This document shows positions 8,136 to 15,310 of a stretch of DNA of 15,310 nt, in pieces (position 1 is the stretch's first letter; each line of letters begins with the position of its first letter). The stretch is from the NCBI GenBank assembly GCA_964602895.1, contig CAZRTG010000079.1, positions 1-15,310 of the forward strand, given 5' to 3'. Source of the DNA: JAWXBM01 sp964602895. GTDB lineage: Bacteria; Pseudomonadota; Gammaproteobacteria; Xanthomonadales; SZUA-36. The position numbers and the translations under genes are program-made. The notes under the pieces were generated by a model that worked only from the letters and a program-made list of their open reading frames with translations, did not search any database and was not told the DNA's origin.

Positions 8136-8174
8136 CCAGCAACTTTTCGTAGTGACTATCAACCTTTGTTTGGC
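8136..8174 (-). promoter_or_regulatory. Conserved 39-bp element, copy A (upstream of the amidohydrolase operon)
   Basis: This stretch is 32/39 identical, without gaps, to 12411-12449 upstream of the TonB receptor gene. It has two exact shared blocks, CCAGCAACTTT (8136-8146) and ACTATCAAC (8155-8163) on the plus strand. CAAC-T half-sites at 8140 and 8160 are spaced 20 bp, about two helical turns, in both copies. It starts just after the LysR stop and ends 161 bp before the amidohydrolase ATG. A GATAGT on the minus strand inside it could be a weak -10 box. Likely an operator or activator site; the LysR protein next door is the obvious candidate, but this is inference. Confidence 0.55.
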
Positions 8175-8179
8175 TTGAG

Positions 8180-9094
8180 TTAAGGCTGTGGCTGGCCCGT
8201 GCGACGAATGATGGTGCGCAAGTGCTCCAAAAATCGCAACGCCGCAGGTGAGCGGGTACTGTTGCGGCGGAACATCACCACGGTGGGCAGCGCCCAGGTC
8301 TCGTCTTCAACAGCAATTGCCTTGAGCAAACCCGCTTTAACTTCGCGGCTTACAAGCTCGGTGGGCAATGCCAGCAGGGTGTCGCTGCGGATCGCAAAAC
8401 TGATCGCGAAACTCAATGAATCTGTCTGAATGACCGACTCGGGTGCAGCCAGGCCAGCGGCTTTGAAGCTGGCCATGACACGATCCTGGATCACGTCGCG
8501 ATCTGCGCCTTTGATCCATGGATAGTCGAGCAGGTCTTTCAACTCGACATCGGTGCGTCCAACCAAAGGGTGTCCTGTACGGACGAAAACACGATACGGT
8601 TCGGTGTACACCTCTTCATAGGCAATCAGCGGGTCACTGAGATCACTGGTGAGCAGACTGATGGCAATATCCAACTTGCCGTGGATCAGTGGTGCCAGCA
8701 GTGTTTCAATCGTGCCTTCAATAACGGTGACTTCAATGTCCGGATCATCTGCCCGGGTAGCCAACACCGCCTCGGAGACGATGCGTGAGGTGGCAACTAT
8801 GCCGCTGCCAATGACCAGGTTATTGTTTTCATCACCCAGCAGTTGATCTATGGCCCGAACCAGACTGCGCGATTCTGCTTCGATGTTTTGGGCATACACC
8901 TGTATCTGTTTGCCAAATATCGTCGGATGCACCAGTTTGGTATCACGCTCAAACAGTCTCACGCCCAGCGATTCTTCCAAACGGCGTATGCTTTTACTCA
9001 AGGCCTGTGGCGTGATGCAGCACTGTTCGGCTGCGCGCGTGAAGTTGCACGTTTCTATCAAAGCAAGAAAGTGTCTGAGTTGGCGGAGTTCCAT
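8180..9094 (-). CDS. LysR-family transcriptional regulator
   Basis: A 304-residue LysR-type regulator of normal family length. The N-terminal winged helix-turn-helix is unmistakable: MELRQLRHFLALIETCNFTR, then AAEQCCITPQALSKSIRRLE (about 21-40) and LGVRLFERDTKLVHPT. Residues from about 90 to the end form the effector-binding domain, opening with NNLVIGSGIVATSRIV. The start has a modest CCGGAA upstream. Unusually for the family, it is not divergent from a target gene. It lies in tandem between the VOC gene (51-bp gap) and the amidohydrolase operon (205-bp gap), all on the minus strand. It probably senses the pathway compound and controls the amidohydrolase operon and perhaps the receptor through the shared 39-bp element; that assignment is inference. 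Confidence 0.93.
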   Translation of the reverse strand: MELRQLRHFLALIETCNFTRAAEQCCITPQALSKSIRRLEESLGVRLFERDTKLVHPTIFGKQIQVYAQNIEAESRSLVRAIDQLLGDENNNLVIGSGIVATSRIVSEAVLATRADDPDIEVTVIEGTIETLLAPLIHGKLDIAISLLTSDLSDPLIAYEEVYTEPYRVFVRTGHPLVGRTDVELKDLLDYPWIKGADRDVIQDRVMASFKAAGLAAPESVIQTDSLSFAISFAIRSDTLLALPTELVSREVKAGLLKAIAVEDETWALPTVVMFRRNSTRSPAALRFLEHLRTIIRRTGQPQP

Positions 9095-9145
9095 GGTTCC
9101 GGTGTTATGCGTGCTTGAGCGTTTGAGTGCTGTTGCCAGGTCGTG

Positions 9146-9622
9146 CTAAGCAGCAGGCATAACTTGTGTAATCGACACCAGCACATCATCCGGATCGAAA
9201 AATATTGCTTCGCGATAACGCATGGGCTTCGCATCGGGGTCACGGGCTGGCGTCAGGTAATCCTCAGGCTCACACAGCAATTCAAGCCCGGCGGCGCGGA
9301 TGTCAGCCAGTGCGGCATCAAAATCATCTGTTGCCAGTACCAGCGCCGTTTGTTTGCGCACCAGTTTGCGCGGCCCGGCAGGACGTGTTTCAAGTTCTGT
9401 GCCGCTAACATCAAACAGACCCAATACCGGCTTTTCATTTTCCGTCATAGCCAGCATCACCATACGGATATTGCAGACAGGCAAACCCAGCAAACGACCG
9501 GCAGCTTCTCCGCTAATGGTTCTGTCCATTGCAAGGTGTAGCCCCAGCACATCACGATACACCCGCAAAGACTTCTCAATGTCGTGACAGAAAATGGTAA
9601 TTCGTTGGAAGTTCAGCGCCAT
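9146..9622 (-). CDS. Single-domain VOC family protein
   Basis: A 158-residue protein with one VOC module: NFQRITIFCHDIEKSLRVY at 4-22, an inner strand TALVLATDDFDAALADIRAA at about 92-111, and AIFFDPDDVLVSITQV near the end. The single module would have to dimerise to form the usual paired active site. The His and Glu ligands of glyoxalase I-type enzymes are not at the expected strand positions, so it may be a non-metal or binding member. The ATG at 9622 was chosen because GGAG lies about 10 nt before it; the ATG at 9631 would leave only 1 nt after the same GGAG. It follows the terminator of the receptor gene and precedes the LysR gene by 51 bp, and may be co-transcribed with it. Confidence 0.8.
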   Translation of the reverse strand: MALNFQRITIFCHDIEKSLRVYRDVLGLHLAMDRTISGEAAGRLLGLPVCNIRMVMLAMTENEKPVLGLFDVSGTELETRPAGPRKLVRKQTALVLATDDFDAALADIRAAGLELLCEPEDYLTPARDPDAKPMRYREAIFFDPDDVLVSITQVMPAA

Positions 9623-9749
9623 CTCAATCATGCTCCAAATCGTGTAAAGACTTAATGATAATACATTCAGACAACGCAATCAGTATAACGGGTCAACCGG
9701 AACAATCAGGTACCGGCACGGATGCAAGGACAGGAAGTTGCAGAAAGTA

Positions 9750-9803
9750 TAAAAATGCTGCTGGCTGCTACACGGACGAAGATCCCATGCAGCAGCCAGC
9801 AGC
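9750..9803 (-). terminator. Strong intrinsic terminator after the TonB receptor gene
   Basis: A perfect 13-bp inverted repeat (GCTGCTGGCTGCT at 9757-9769, complement at 9791-9803) continues as seven more pairs, three of them G-U in minus-strand RNA. This gives a 20-bp stem with a 7-nt loop (9777-9783). On the minus strand the stem is followed at once by ATTTTTATA. It begins 14 bp after the receptor stop codon. It insulates the downstream VOC gene from receptor transcription. Confidence 0.85.
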
Positions 9804-9817
9804 GCTTCTGACTTTTA

Positions 9818-12315
9818 TCAGAACGAATAGGACATGCGAACACCGATACGGCGTTTCTCAGCCGGTGTCACGATAACACTCTGGTTGTTGGCAAAGTCAA
9901 ACAGGTCTATACCGGAGAAGTCAGAAAAACGGCCGGCAGACTCGTACTTGTCCTCGCCGAATAAATTCGTAACAAACGCTTCCAGTCTGAGGTTATCGCG
10001 TTGAAAGCCGGCACGCAGGTTAAATCTCCAGAAAGCCTCGGCGTAAGCAAAGTTGGTTTCGTCCGTATACGCTTTACCAAAGTAAATCCCGTCCATGCGT
10101 GTGAAATAATCCCACTGATCGGTCAGACGATCCTGCCAGTCAAGCGCAAACGAACCACTGTACTCCGGGAAACGCGGGCTTTTATTGCCCGAACAATCCG
10201 TGGTACCTGCAAATTGCGCTGAATAAACACAGAAATAATCAATCAATTCACTCTTGGCCCAGCCAAAAGTGGCGCTGGCGGTTAACTGCTCAGTGACCAG
10301 CATTTGGCCTTCGAATTCCAGACCCCAGAGGTCCGTATCGCCGGAATTAACGCGCACATTAAGACTGGTTACACCACCCGGTGTTGGCGAGCTGAGAAAT
10401 ACCGGAACCTGGGTTTTACGGTCGGTCCACTGCATGTAATAACCCACCAGCGAAAAACTGGCACGGTTGTTCAACAGGCTTTGTTTCCAACCAATTTCGT
10501 AACTGTCCAGTGACTCCTCTTCGAGGAAAGTCGCTGCCTGGCCGGTCTGGTCAATCACATCCTGCTTTTGTTCATCCGTCAGGCCAACAAAGTCGGTATT
10601 GAAGAAGCCGGGCACGTTACCCTGCGCAAAGGTGAACCAATACAATTGCTCATTTACTGGTTTGTAATTCAACGTCACTCGAGGCAGGAAATTATCGAAG
10701 CTTTGCGACAGTTTTGTTACCGGCTCACCGTTATTGGAAAGCGGTGTACTGGAAACCTCATCATCCTGCCAGCGCCATTCTGCATCGACGGTGAACTGGT
10801 CGTTTACGTCATAACTGAATGAACCGAACGCGGCGATGGTTTCACCGCCCTCTTCACTGAACAACTGCAGGATGGGTACCGGAAAAGGAACTTATGCACC
10901 ACCGATGGTGTAATTCGGGTTCGCTTCAGGGTTAAATACGGCCATACCGCCGCCGCCCTGGCGGATGAACTCCGAATGGAAATAATTCACACCCAACATC
11001 CAGCGGAATCGACTGTCCTGCTCAGACGCGATGCGCAACTCGGTTGAGTAGGTTGTAAACAACTCCGGATCACGTGATACCGCAGAAGCGGCTGAAGTCA
11101 AATCAAAGTCCTGGATCCAGTTGGTGGCGACTTCGTTGTAACCGGACAGGCTGGTAATGGTCGCTCCGGCCAGTGGACCGCCCTTGATGGTGTAGTCGGC
11201 AATCAGGCTGACCACGGTGTTATCACGGGCAAGGCCCATACCGCTCACAAACGGTACATCGGGCATGGCCAATCCGGGTGGATTCAGGATCAGGTCACGA
11301 ATACCCGGCTGCAATCCGGTTTGTGTACCGGTGCTCAGATCCGCATTGGTACGGGGTAATGCACCACAGAAAAATTCGGTGAGGGGGTTGCCATTAAACG
11401 GATTGGTCATGCCTTCCAATTCAGGACGAACATCAAAGCAGTTGGCAAGGTCCGGGCCATTACCGAAGTTCGTGATATCGTTACCCAAACTGTAACCCGA
11501 TGGCGGGCCATCATCGTCTTTCTGGTACATGACATTCAGCCTGGCACTGAACTGATCGGTTGGCGTTGCATATAAAGTCGCAATCAGCGTTTCCGAACTT
11601 TCCTCACCCAGGTCGCCACCATCAAGTGTACTGGTGTACTGGCCTCCATCACCAAAGCCACGAACGCCAACACGATACGACAGCTTATCCGGAATGATGG
11701 GGCCTTCATGTGAAACAGCAAAATCGTACAAACCATCCTGGCCAAGCGTACCGCTGACTGTGCCACTGTATTCAGTCGTGCTCGGCGCAGATGTCACGTA
11801 ATTGATGGCACCGCCAAAAGTGGAGCGTCCGAACAGTGCGGACTGCGGACCGCGAATGACTTCCACGCGCTCAATGCCCAGGAATGAGAGGCTCTGCGCA
11901 CACCGCTGGCAATGTACACACCGTCGATAAAGGCGGTACCGATCTGCTGCGATGGTGAGGTGATGTTGCCCGAGCCAGGGTCCATGCCGCGGAAGCGGAT
12001 AGCAGTTCTCAATCGGCCAGGAAATGCACCGCCCTGCGAACTGAACTGAAGACCGGGAGAGTTGTAGGAAATATCCTGAAGACCCAGGGCACCGCTCTGA
12101 GCGATTTCGTCTGCGGTAAACACAGAAATCGCCACCGGAATATCCATCAGGCTCTCTTCACGTTTACGCGCAGTAACCACCACTTCTTCAAGGGCCAGGT
12201 TTTCGGATTCCTGTGCCAGAACCACCGAAGGCATAAAGCAACCGGCCAGAATACTGCCTGCCAATAAAGCTACATAAACAGGATTCCGTCTGATGCGAGT
12301 CAAATGTTTGATCAT
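9818..12315 (-). pseudogene. TonB-dependent outer-membrane receptor, two lesions
   Basis: Read through its lesions this encodes about 832 residues, normal for TonB-dependent receptors that take up nutrients across the outer membrane. A signal peptide spans about 1-35 (ending SVVLAQ), then a TonB-box-like LEEVVVTARKREES, a plug domain (RFRGMDPGSGNITSPSQQIG; ERVEVIRGPQSALFGRSTFG) and a beta-barrel ending in GVRMSYSF, the usual C-terminal Phe. The start has GAGAGG upstream. First lesion: a frame change in 11891-11906, where the frame reading FIDGVYIASGV ends and the frame reading SLSFLGIERVEV begins; one extra base would join them. Second lesion: an in-frame TAA at 10892-10894, after NYTIGGA; the same frame continues as VPFPVPILQLFSEEGGE. 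A Tyr codon at this place would restore it. The receptor is non-functional as written. Upstream lies copy B of the 39-bp element. Confidence 0.88.
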
Positions 12316-12410
12316 AATCGCCTCTCTCAACCTAAAATATAATAAAACTTCAGAACTGCAATTTATCCCCAACTGCCGGGACTATTGATACACCAGGCTG
12401 CCGGCACCCT

Positions 12411-12449
12411 CCAGCAACTTTGCGTCGGCACTATCAACTTCTGTTTGAC
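12411..12449 (-). promoter_or_regulatory. Conserved 39-bp element, copy B (upstream of the TonB receptor)
   Basis: The counterpart of 8136-8174: 32 of 39 positions are identical in an ungapped alignment on the same strand. Half-sites CAACTT at 12415 and 12435 keep the same 20-bp spacing. It lies 95 bp upstream of the receptor ATG at 12315. The seven differences fall between and outside the half-sites, as expected for a protein-binding site under selection and not for a recent duplication. Regulator unknown. Confidence 0.55.
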
Positions 12450-12460
12450 GCATGCTCCAT

Positions 12461-12502
12461 CAAGTAAAATCCGGTGCGGCTGAGGGTCAGCTTCAAAGCC
12501 GG
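12461..12502 (-). terminator. Possible terminator after the MFS gene ending at 12503
   Basis: Directly after the stop codon on the minus strand, CCGG (12499-12502) can pair with CCGG (12471-12474), enclosing an inner hairpin GCTGA-CCC-TCAGC (12479-12491). ATTTTACTT follows. The stem has asymmetric bulges and the T tract is short, so this is a weak candidate. Confidence 0.35.
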
Positions 12503-13777
12503 TCAGCGGTCCAGCTGTGCAGACGATCGGCTGGATACGGCAGCTGGATACTTACCCAGCGTCAGGAACAAAAGCGCAGCGACCGCCAGTGCAACGGAAA
12601 GCCCGTACAGGCCAGGCACATAAGTACCAAAGCTGTCGCGCGCGGCACCAAAAAAAGGATTGATCAAGCCAGGAATCAAGGCGAACCCTATGTAAACCCC
12701 GGCAAAAATCTGGCCAAAATTCAGCAGACCAAAATAGCGTGAAACCAAATAGCCCATCAGGTCCACTTCGGAACCCGCTGCCAGTCCGATGGCAAGAATG
12801 GCCAGAACCAGACCTGCCGTACCCAGATCAGCGGTAGCCAGTACGGCAACCGCAATGGTTGCCGGAAGAAAAACCAGGAAGCCGACCAGCGGCGCCCAGA
12901 AATGGTCGACCAAAAAGCCCACGGCCACTCGGCCGGCGATCAGGGTGACGCCAAACGAACTCGCCATGGTCGCTGCCAGCGTTGGGGAGTAGCCGCGGTC
13001 ACCGAGTATGGGAATAAAGTTGGTTAACAGCATGGTCATCACGGATGAGCCCAGCATAAAGATGGTGAACAAAGCCCAGAAGCGGTAACTGACCAGCGCG
13101 CTACGCAGTGAAATATTTGGTGCAGCCAGCAACTCTGGTGCAGCAGGCATTTCTTCCAGATCAGCCGCCACCGGCTTGGCATCAGCAAATTTCGGGTTGC
13201 GGATAAACAGCAAACTGGCAGGCATTGCAATCAACAGCGGCAGCAAGCCCAGGGCCGCATAGCCCGCACGCCAACCAAAGGTTTCAACAAAATAAGCTGC
13301 ATACGGCGGCGCTACCAATGCACAAAAACCTGTTCCGGACATGGCAATACCCAATGCCAAACCTCGATGGTGAACAAAATCCGAGGTCACGAGTTTGGCG
13401 AAGGGTATCGCCGATGTGGCCATGCCGGCCACGGACATCAGGAAATAGAGTGCGTAGAAGCTTGGCAGGCTCTGGATGCCGACCGCCATGAGCAGAAATG
13501 CCAGGCCGAAAGCGATCTGGGAACAGATGATCAGCGTACGCATGTTCACCCGGTCGCTAAGCCAGCCCACCAACAGACTCAAACCACCAACTGACAGACT
13601 GACAACACTTCCCGCGGTGAGAATCTGCGCGCGGCTCCAGTCGAACTCGTTATGCAAAGGCTCAATAAATACGCCAAGCGTATAGGGAAAAGACAATGCG
13701 GCTACACCAAAGGCAAGCCCGGTAAACGAGGCCACCAGGGTACCCCAACCTTTGCGAAACTCACCTGCATGACTCAT
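12503..13777 (-). CDS. MFS transporter, monocarboxylate/oxalate-formate carrier-like
   Basis: A 424-residue, 12-helix major facilitator of the inner membrane. The first helix region GWGTLVASFTGLAFGVAALS, with YTLGVFIEPLHNEFDWSRAQ after it, is typical of the MCT/OFA-like carriers of organic acids. The motif-A-type loop GWLSDRVNMRTLI follows helix 2, and a central hydrophilic loop (about 190-215, DAKPVAADLEEMPAAPELL) separates the two six-helix halves. The ATG at 13777 lies 13 bp after the stop of the two-domain VOC gene, so the two form an operon. Upstream in-frame ATGs inside the VOC gene would add a non-membrane extension and are rejected. Only a weak Shine-Dalgarno (AAGTGAT) is seen. It probably moves an organic acid that is substrate or product of the VOC enzyme; this is inferred from context. 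Confidence 0.9.
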   Translation of the reverse strand: MSHAGEFRKGWGTLVASFTGLAFGVAALSFPYTLGVFIEPLHNEFDWSRAQILTAGSVVSLSVGGLSLLVGWLSDRVNMRTLIICSQIAFGLAFLLMAVGIQSLPSFYALYFLMSVAGMATSAIPFAKLVTSDFVHHRGLALGIAMSGTGFCALVAPPYAAYFVETFGWRAGYAALGLLPLLIAMPASLLFIRNPKFADAKPVAADLEEMPAAPELLAAPNISLRSALVSYRFWALFTIFMLGSSVMTMLLTNFIPILGDRGYSPTLAATMASSFGVTLIAGRVAVGFLVDHFWAPLVGFLVFLPATIAVAVLATADLGTAGLVLAILAIGLAAGSEVDLMGYLVSRYFGLLNFGQIFAGVYIGFALIPGLINPFFGAARDSFGTYVPGLYGLSVALAVAALLFLTLGKYPAAVSSRSSAQLDR

Positions 13778-13790
13778 ATTCTGATCACTT

Positions 13791-14723
13791 TTATAGCGTT
13801 TGATAGAGTTCAAGCAACTCGTCATCCGGACCGTAATAGCTGCGTGCTGCAATGTTGCCGAGTCCAGGCATTTGAACCTCAACGCGCTTACCTGCCGGCT
13901 CTGCACCTATACTTTCGAGCAGCGCTTCGGTCGCACTGAGGTCATCGGTTTGCAAAGATGCATTGAGAATGCCCAGCGCCGGGGGAACGGCACGGTCCCG
14001 TTGGGAAACTCCTGGCCAGCCCACGTACTGCGCAATTTCGAAACGACCTATGCCTGGCTCGGACGGCATCATCATGTTGATGTTGTGCAGCGTTGTGCCC
14101 TGCGGGATATGAAAGACAGACTCCATGTTCTCCAGGCGCTTGTTGTACATCGGTCGAAAACCCAGCGCTGCATAAAAACATGCGGAACGGCAGGCATCTG
14201 AGGAATGGAGCGCAACCGTTTGTAACGGCGTGGTGCGACCGTCATAGTCGTGGAGTGCCGAGCCGGGTTTAGTATCCAGCTGAAAAACGTCGAGCAGGGT
14301 ACCATCCGGGTCATAGGACATCGTATCCCAGGCCGAGAGTGTGGGTGACACAGTCCAATAGGTTGGCTCTGTTCTGGAACGTCCGCCATTGTCAAGGATG
14401 GCAGCAAAGGTGGCCTGAATATCGGCAACCCGAATGTTCAGCGCGTAATGTCCGTAGTTGTTCATGCCTGAGTAATCGCCCCAGTACTGTTCACCGGGCC
14501 GGTCAAATTGCACCAGCCTGAGCAAGCCGGAAGTTGCACCCTCTGGCCCGATAATGGCTATCTTACCGCTGACAGGCTCCGGCAAACCCCACAAAGCTTT
14601 GAACGCCGGCCCCGAAACCGATCCTTCAGCATGCACGACATAATCGAAGGCATTCTCATAAAAACTGAGGGCGGACGCCAGCTTGCTTACGCTGACGGTT
14701 GATTGGCGTATTTCACTGATCAC
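13791..14723 (-). CDS. Two-domain VOC protein, paralogue of the 22-987 gene
   Basis: A 310-residue protein with two VOC modules: about 5-150 (TVSVSKLASALSFYENAFDY to LLDVFQLD) and about 165-310 (TVALHSSDACRSACFYAALG to LLELYQTL). It shares with the 22-987 protein the LVQF-x-x-PG element of module 1 and the VPP-x-x-GIL element of module 2. Where that paralogue has H267 (GILHLKY) this one has N254 (GILNASL), so a likely metal ligand is missing; the terminal E305 is kept. The GTG at 14723 is preferred because GGGAG sits 9 nt before it and the fold starts at once. An ATG at 14771 (16 residues longer) has no visible ribosome site. First gene of a two-gene operon with an MFS carrier, probably driven by the promoter at 14860-14888. 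Confidence 0.83.
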   Translation of the reverse strand: MISEIRQSTVSVSKLASALSFYENAFDYVVHAEGSVSGPAFKALWGLPEPVSGKIAIIGPEGATSGLLRLVQFDRPGEQYWGDYSGMNNYGHYALNIRVADIQATFAAILDNGGRSRTEPTYWTVSPTLSAWDTMSYDPDGTLLDVFQLDTKPGSALHDYDGRTTPLQTVALHSSDACRSACFYAALGFRPMYNKRLENMESVFHIPQGTTLHNINMMMPSEPGIGRFEIAQYVGWPGVSQRDRAVPPALGILNASLQTDDLSATEALLESIGAEPAGKRVEVQMPGLGNIAARSYYGPDDELLELYQTL

Positions 14724-14852
14724 TCGAGCTATCTCCCTGGATATATTCCGCGTAACTGCGGCAAGAACCATGAATCAACAATGATGGAACCGGCGGTCAA
14801 ACTGGGGCAGAATGAATTTTCCCGGTAACATTGCAGACATAAAAACGCTTAA

Positions 14853-14868
14853 TGATATGACAATATCA
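14853..14868. promoter_or_regulatory. Palindromic operator candidate
   Basis: TGATAT-GACA-ATATCA has perfect 6-bp arms around a 4-bp centre. It overlaps the predicted leftward -10 box (14860-14865), a classic repressor position. It also lies about 64 bp before the SDR start codon, so one regulator could act on both divergent genes. No regulator gene is adjacent in the window. Confidence 0.5.
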
Positions 14869-14888
14869 CCTAATTTTTGTTTGGTCAA
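14860..14888 (-). promoter_or_regulatory. Sigma70-type promoter for the VOC/MFS operon
   Basis: On the minus strand the -35 box TTGACC (14883-14888) and -10 box TATTGT (14860-14865) are 17 bp apart. Transcription would start near 14853, leaving a leader of about 130 nt before the GTG at 14723. The 16-bp palindrome covers the -10 box. Confidence 0.55.
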
Positions 14889-14931
14889 AGCACATCATTT
14901 GGTCCTGATTGAAACATAACTGGGTAACGCC

Positions 14932-15310
14932 ATGCCTACAGTACTCATCACCGGCGCCAATCGGGGCATCGGCCTGGAATTGGTCCGGCAATACGCTGCT
15001 GCCGACTGGCGCGTGCTGGCCACTTGCCGGCAGCCCAGGTCGGCCGGTGAACTGGTTGCGCTTGCCGCAACACACAACGTCATTGTGCAAGCTCTTGATG
15101 TCACGGATTTCGCAGCCATAGACGCCCTGGCGCTGCAATGGCAAGACACCGCCATTGACGTGCTGGTCAACAATGCAGGTGTTTTCGGCCCCAAGGCGGG
15201 TGCGGACAAAGACTTGCGACAAAGCTTCGGCCACATGGATTACGACATCTGGTCCGACGTTCTCCGCATCAATCTGATGGCACCCGTCAAGATGGCAGAG
15301 TCGTTTCTGA
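14932..15310 (+). CDS. Short-chain dehydrogenase/reductase, N-terminal part (runs off the window)
   Basis: The first 126 residues of an SDR-family oxidoreductase; the frame stays open to the window edge. The nucleotide-binding TGANRGIG motif is at 7-14, the adenine-side DVTD is at 56-59, NNAG is at 80-83 and the structural Asn is N114 (RINLMAP). The catalytic Ser/Tyr-x-x-x-Lys lies beyond the window. The opening TVLITGANRGIGLELVRQYA, with the ATCRQP that follows it, is like the CsgA/C-factor-type SDRs, usually about 230-250 residues long. The ATG at 14932 begins exactly at the family N-terminus, though its ribosome site is weak. It is divergent from the VOC/MFS operon and may reduce or oxidise an alcohol/ketone intermediate; the role is inferred only from context. 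Confidence 0.9.
   Translation, partial: MPTVLITGANRGIGLELVRQYAAADWRVLATCRQPRSAGELVALAATHNVIVQALDVTDFAAIDALALQWQDTAIDVLVNNAGVFGPKAGADKDLRQSFGHMDYDIWSDVLRINLMAPVKMAESFL

Noticed and set aside
7977..8162. 61-codon frame in the gap between the LysR and amidohydrolase genes
   Set aside because: No ribosome site, no family resemblance, and it spans the conserved regulatory element.
14866..14890. Possible third copy of the 39-bp element (shared CCAAACAAA and TGATA on the minus strand)
   Set aside because: It needs an extra 3-4 bp gap and lacks the CAAC half-sites and the right-hand block, so the match may be chance.
1..15310. CRISPR arrays, insertion sequences, phage genes, tRNA or rRNA
   Set aside because: No regularly spaced repeats, transposase motifs, terminal inverted repeats or RNA-gene signatures were found on either strand.

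Overview
The window looks like an accessory catabolic locus from a free-living Gram-negative bacterium, most likely a gammaproteobacterium. The evidence is a TonB-dependent outer-membrane receptor, sigma70-type promoters, Shine-Dalgarno sites, short intergenic gaps and a moderate GC content judged by eye. The lineage is an inference from family flavour; there is no rRNA or other marker gene. There is no sign of phage, insertion sequence, CRISPR, tRNA or rRNA.

Layout from left to right. (1) 22-987, minus: a two-domain VOC (glyoxalase/extradiol dioxygenase fold) protein. (2) 988-1382: a 395-bp intergenic region with a good promoter (TTGATA-17-TACAAT) pointing right. (3) 1383-3089, plus: a six-helix membrane protein and an exported alpha/beta hydrolase whose nucleophile-elbow serine is a histidine. 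(4) 9622-3144, minus: a single-domain VOC protein, a LysR regulator, a 205-bp gap, then a compact run of amidohydrolase, a 238-aa protein of unknown function, an Atg22/UMF1-type MFS transporter (broken by a one-base frameshift) and a second MFS transporter that overlaps it by 4 bp. (5) 12315-9818, minus: a TonB-dependent receptor with two lesions (a frameshift and an in-frame TAA), followed by a strong intrinsic terminator. (6) 14723-12503, minus: a second two-domain VOC protein and a third MFS transporter, 13 bp apart. (7) 14932 to the window end, plus: the first 126 residues of a short-chain dehydrogenase, divergent from the VOC gene across a region holding a promoter and a 16-bp palindrome.

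Taken together this is an uptake-and-breakdown set: an outer-membrane receptor, three inner-membrane carriers, and hydrolytic or C-C bond-modifying enzymes (amidohydrolase, alpha/beta hydrolase, three VOC proteins, SDR) with one local regulator. The substrate cannot be read from the sequence; a small cyclic, aromatic or nitrogen-containing organic compound is a guess. A 39-bp element that is 32/39 identical lies upstream of both the amidohydrolase operon and the receptor gene, so these two units are probably co-regulated.

The most unusual features are catalytic substitutions in recognisable families: Ser to His in the hydrolase elbow (GHHTG), and Glu to Ser in the HxxE motif of the amidohydrolase. 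There are also two paralogous two-domain VOC proteins near opposite ends of the locus. Three reading-frame lesions in 15 kb mean that either the locus is decaying or the assembly has errors; raw reads would decide.
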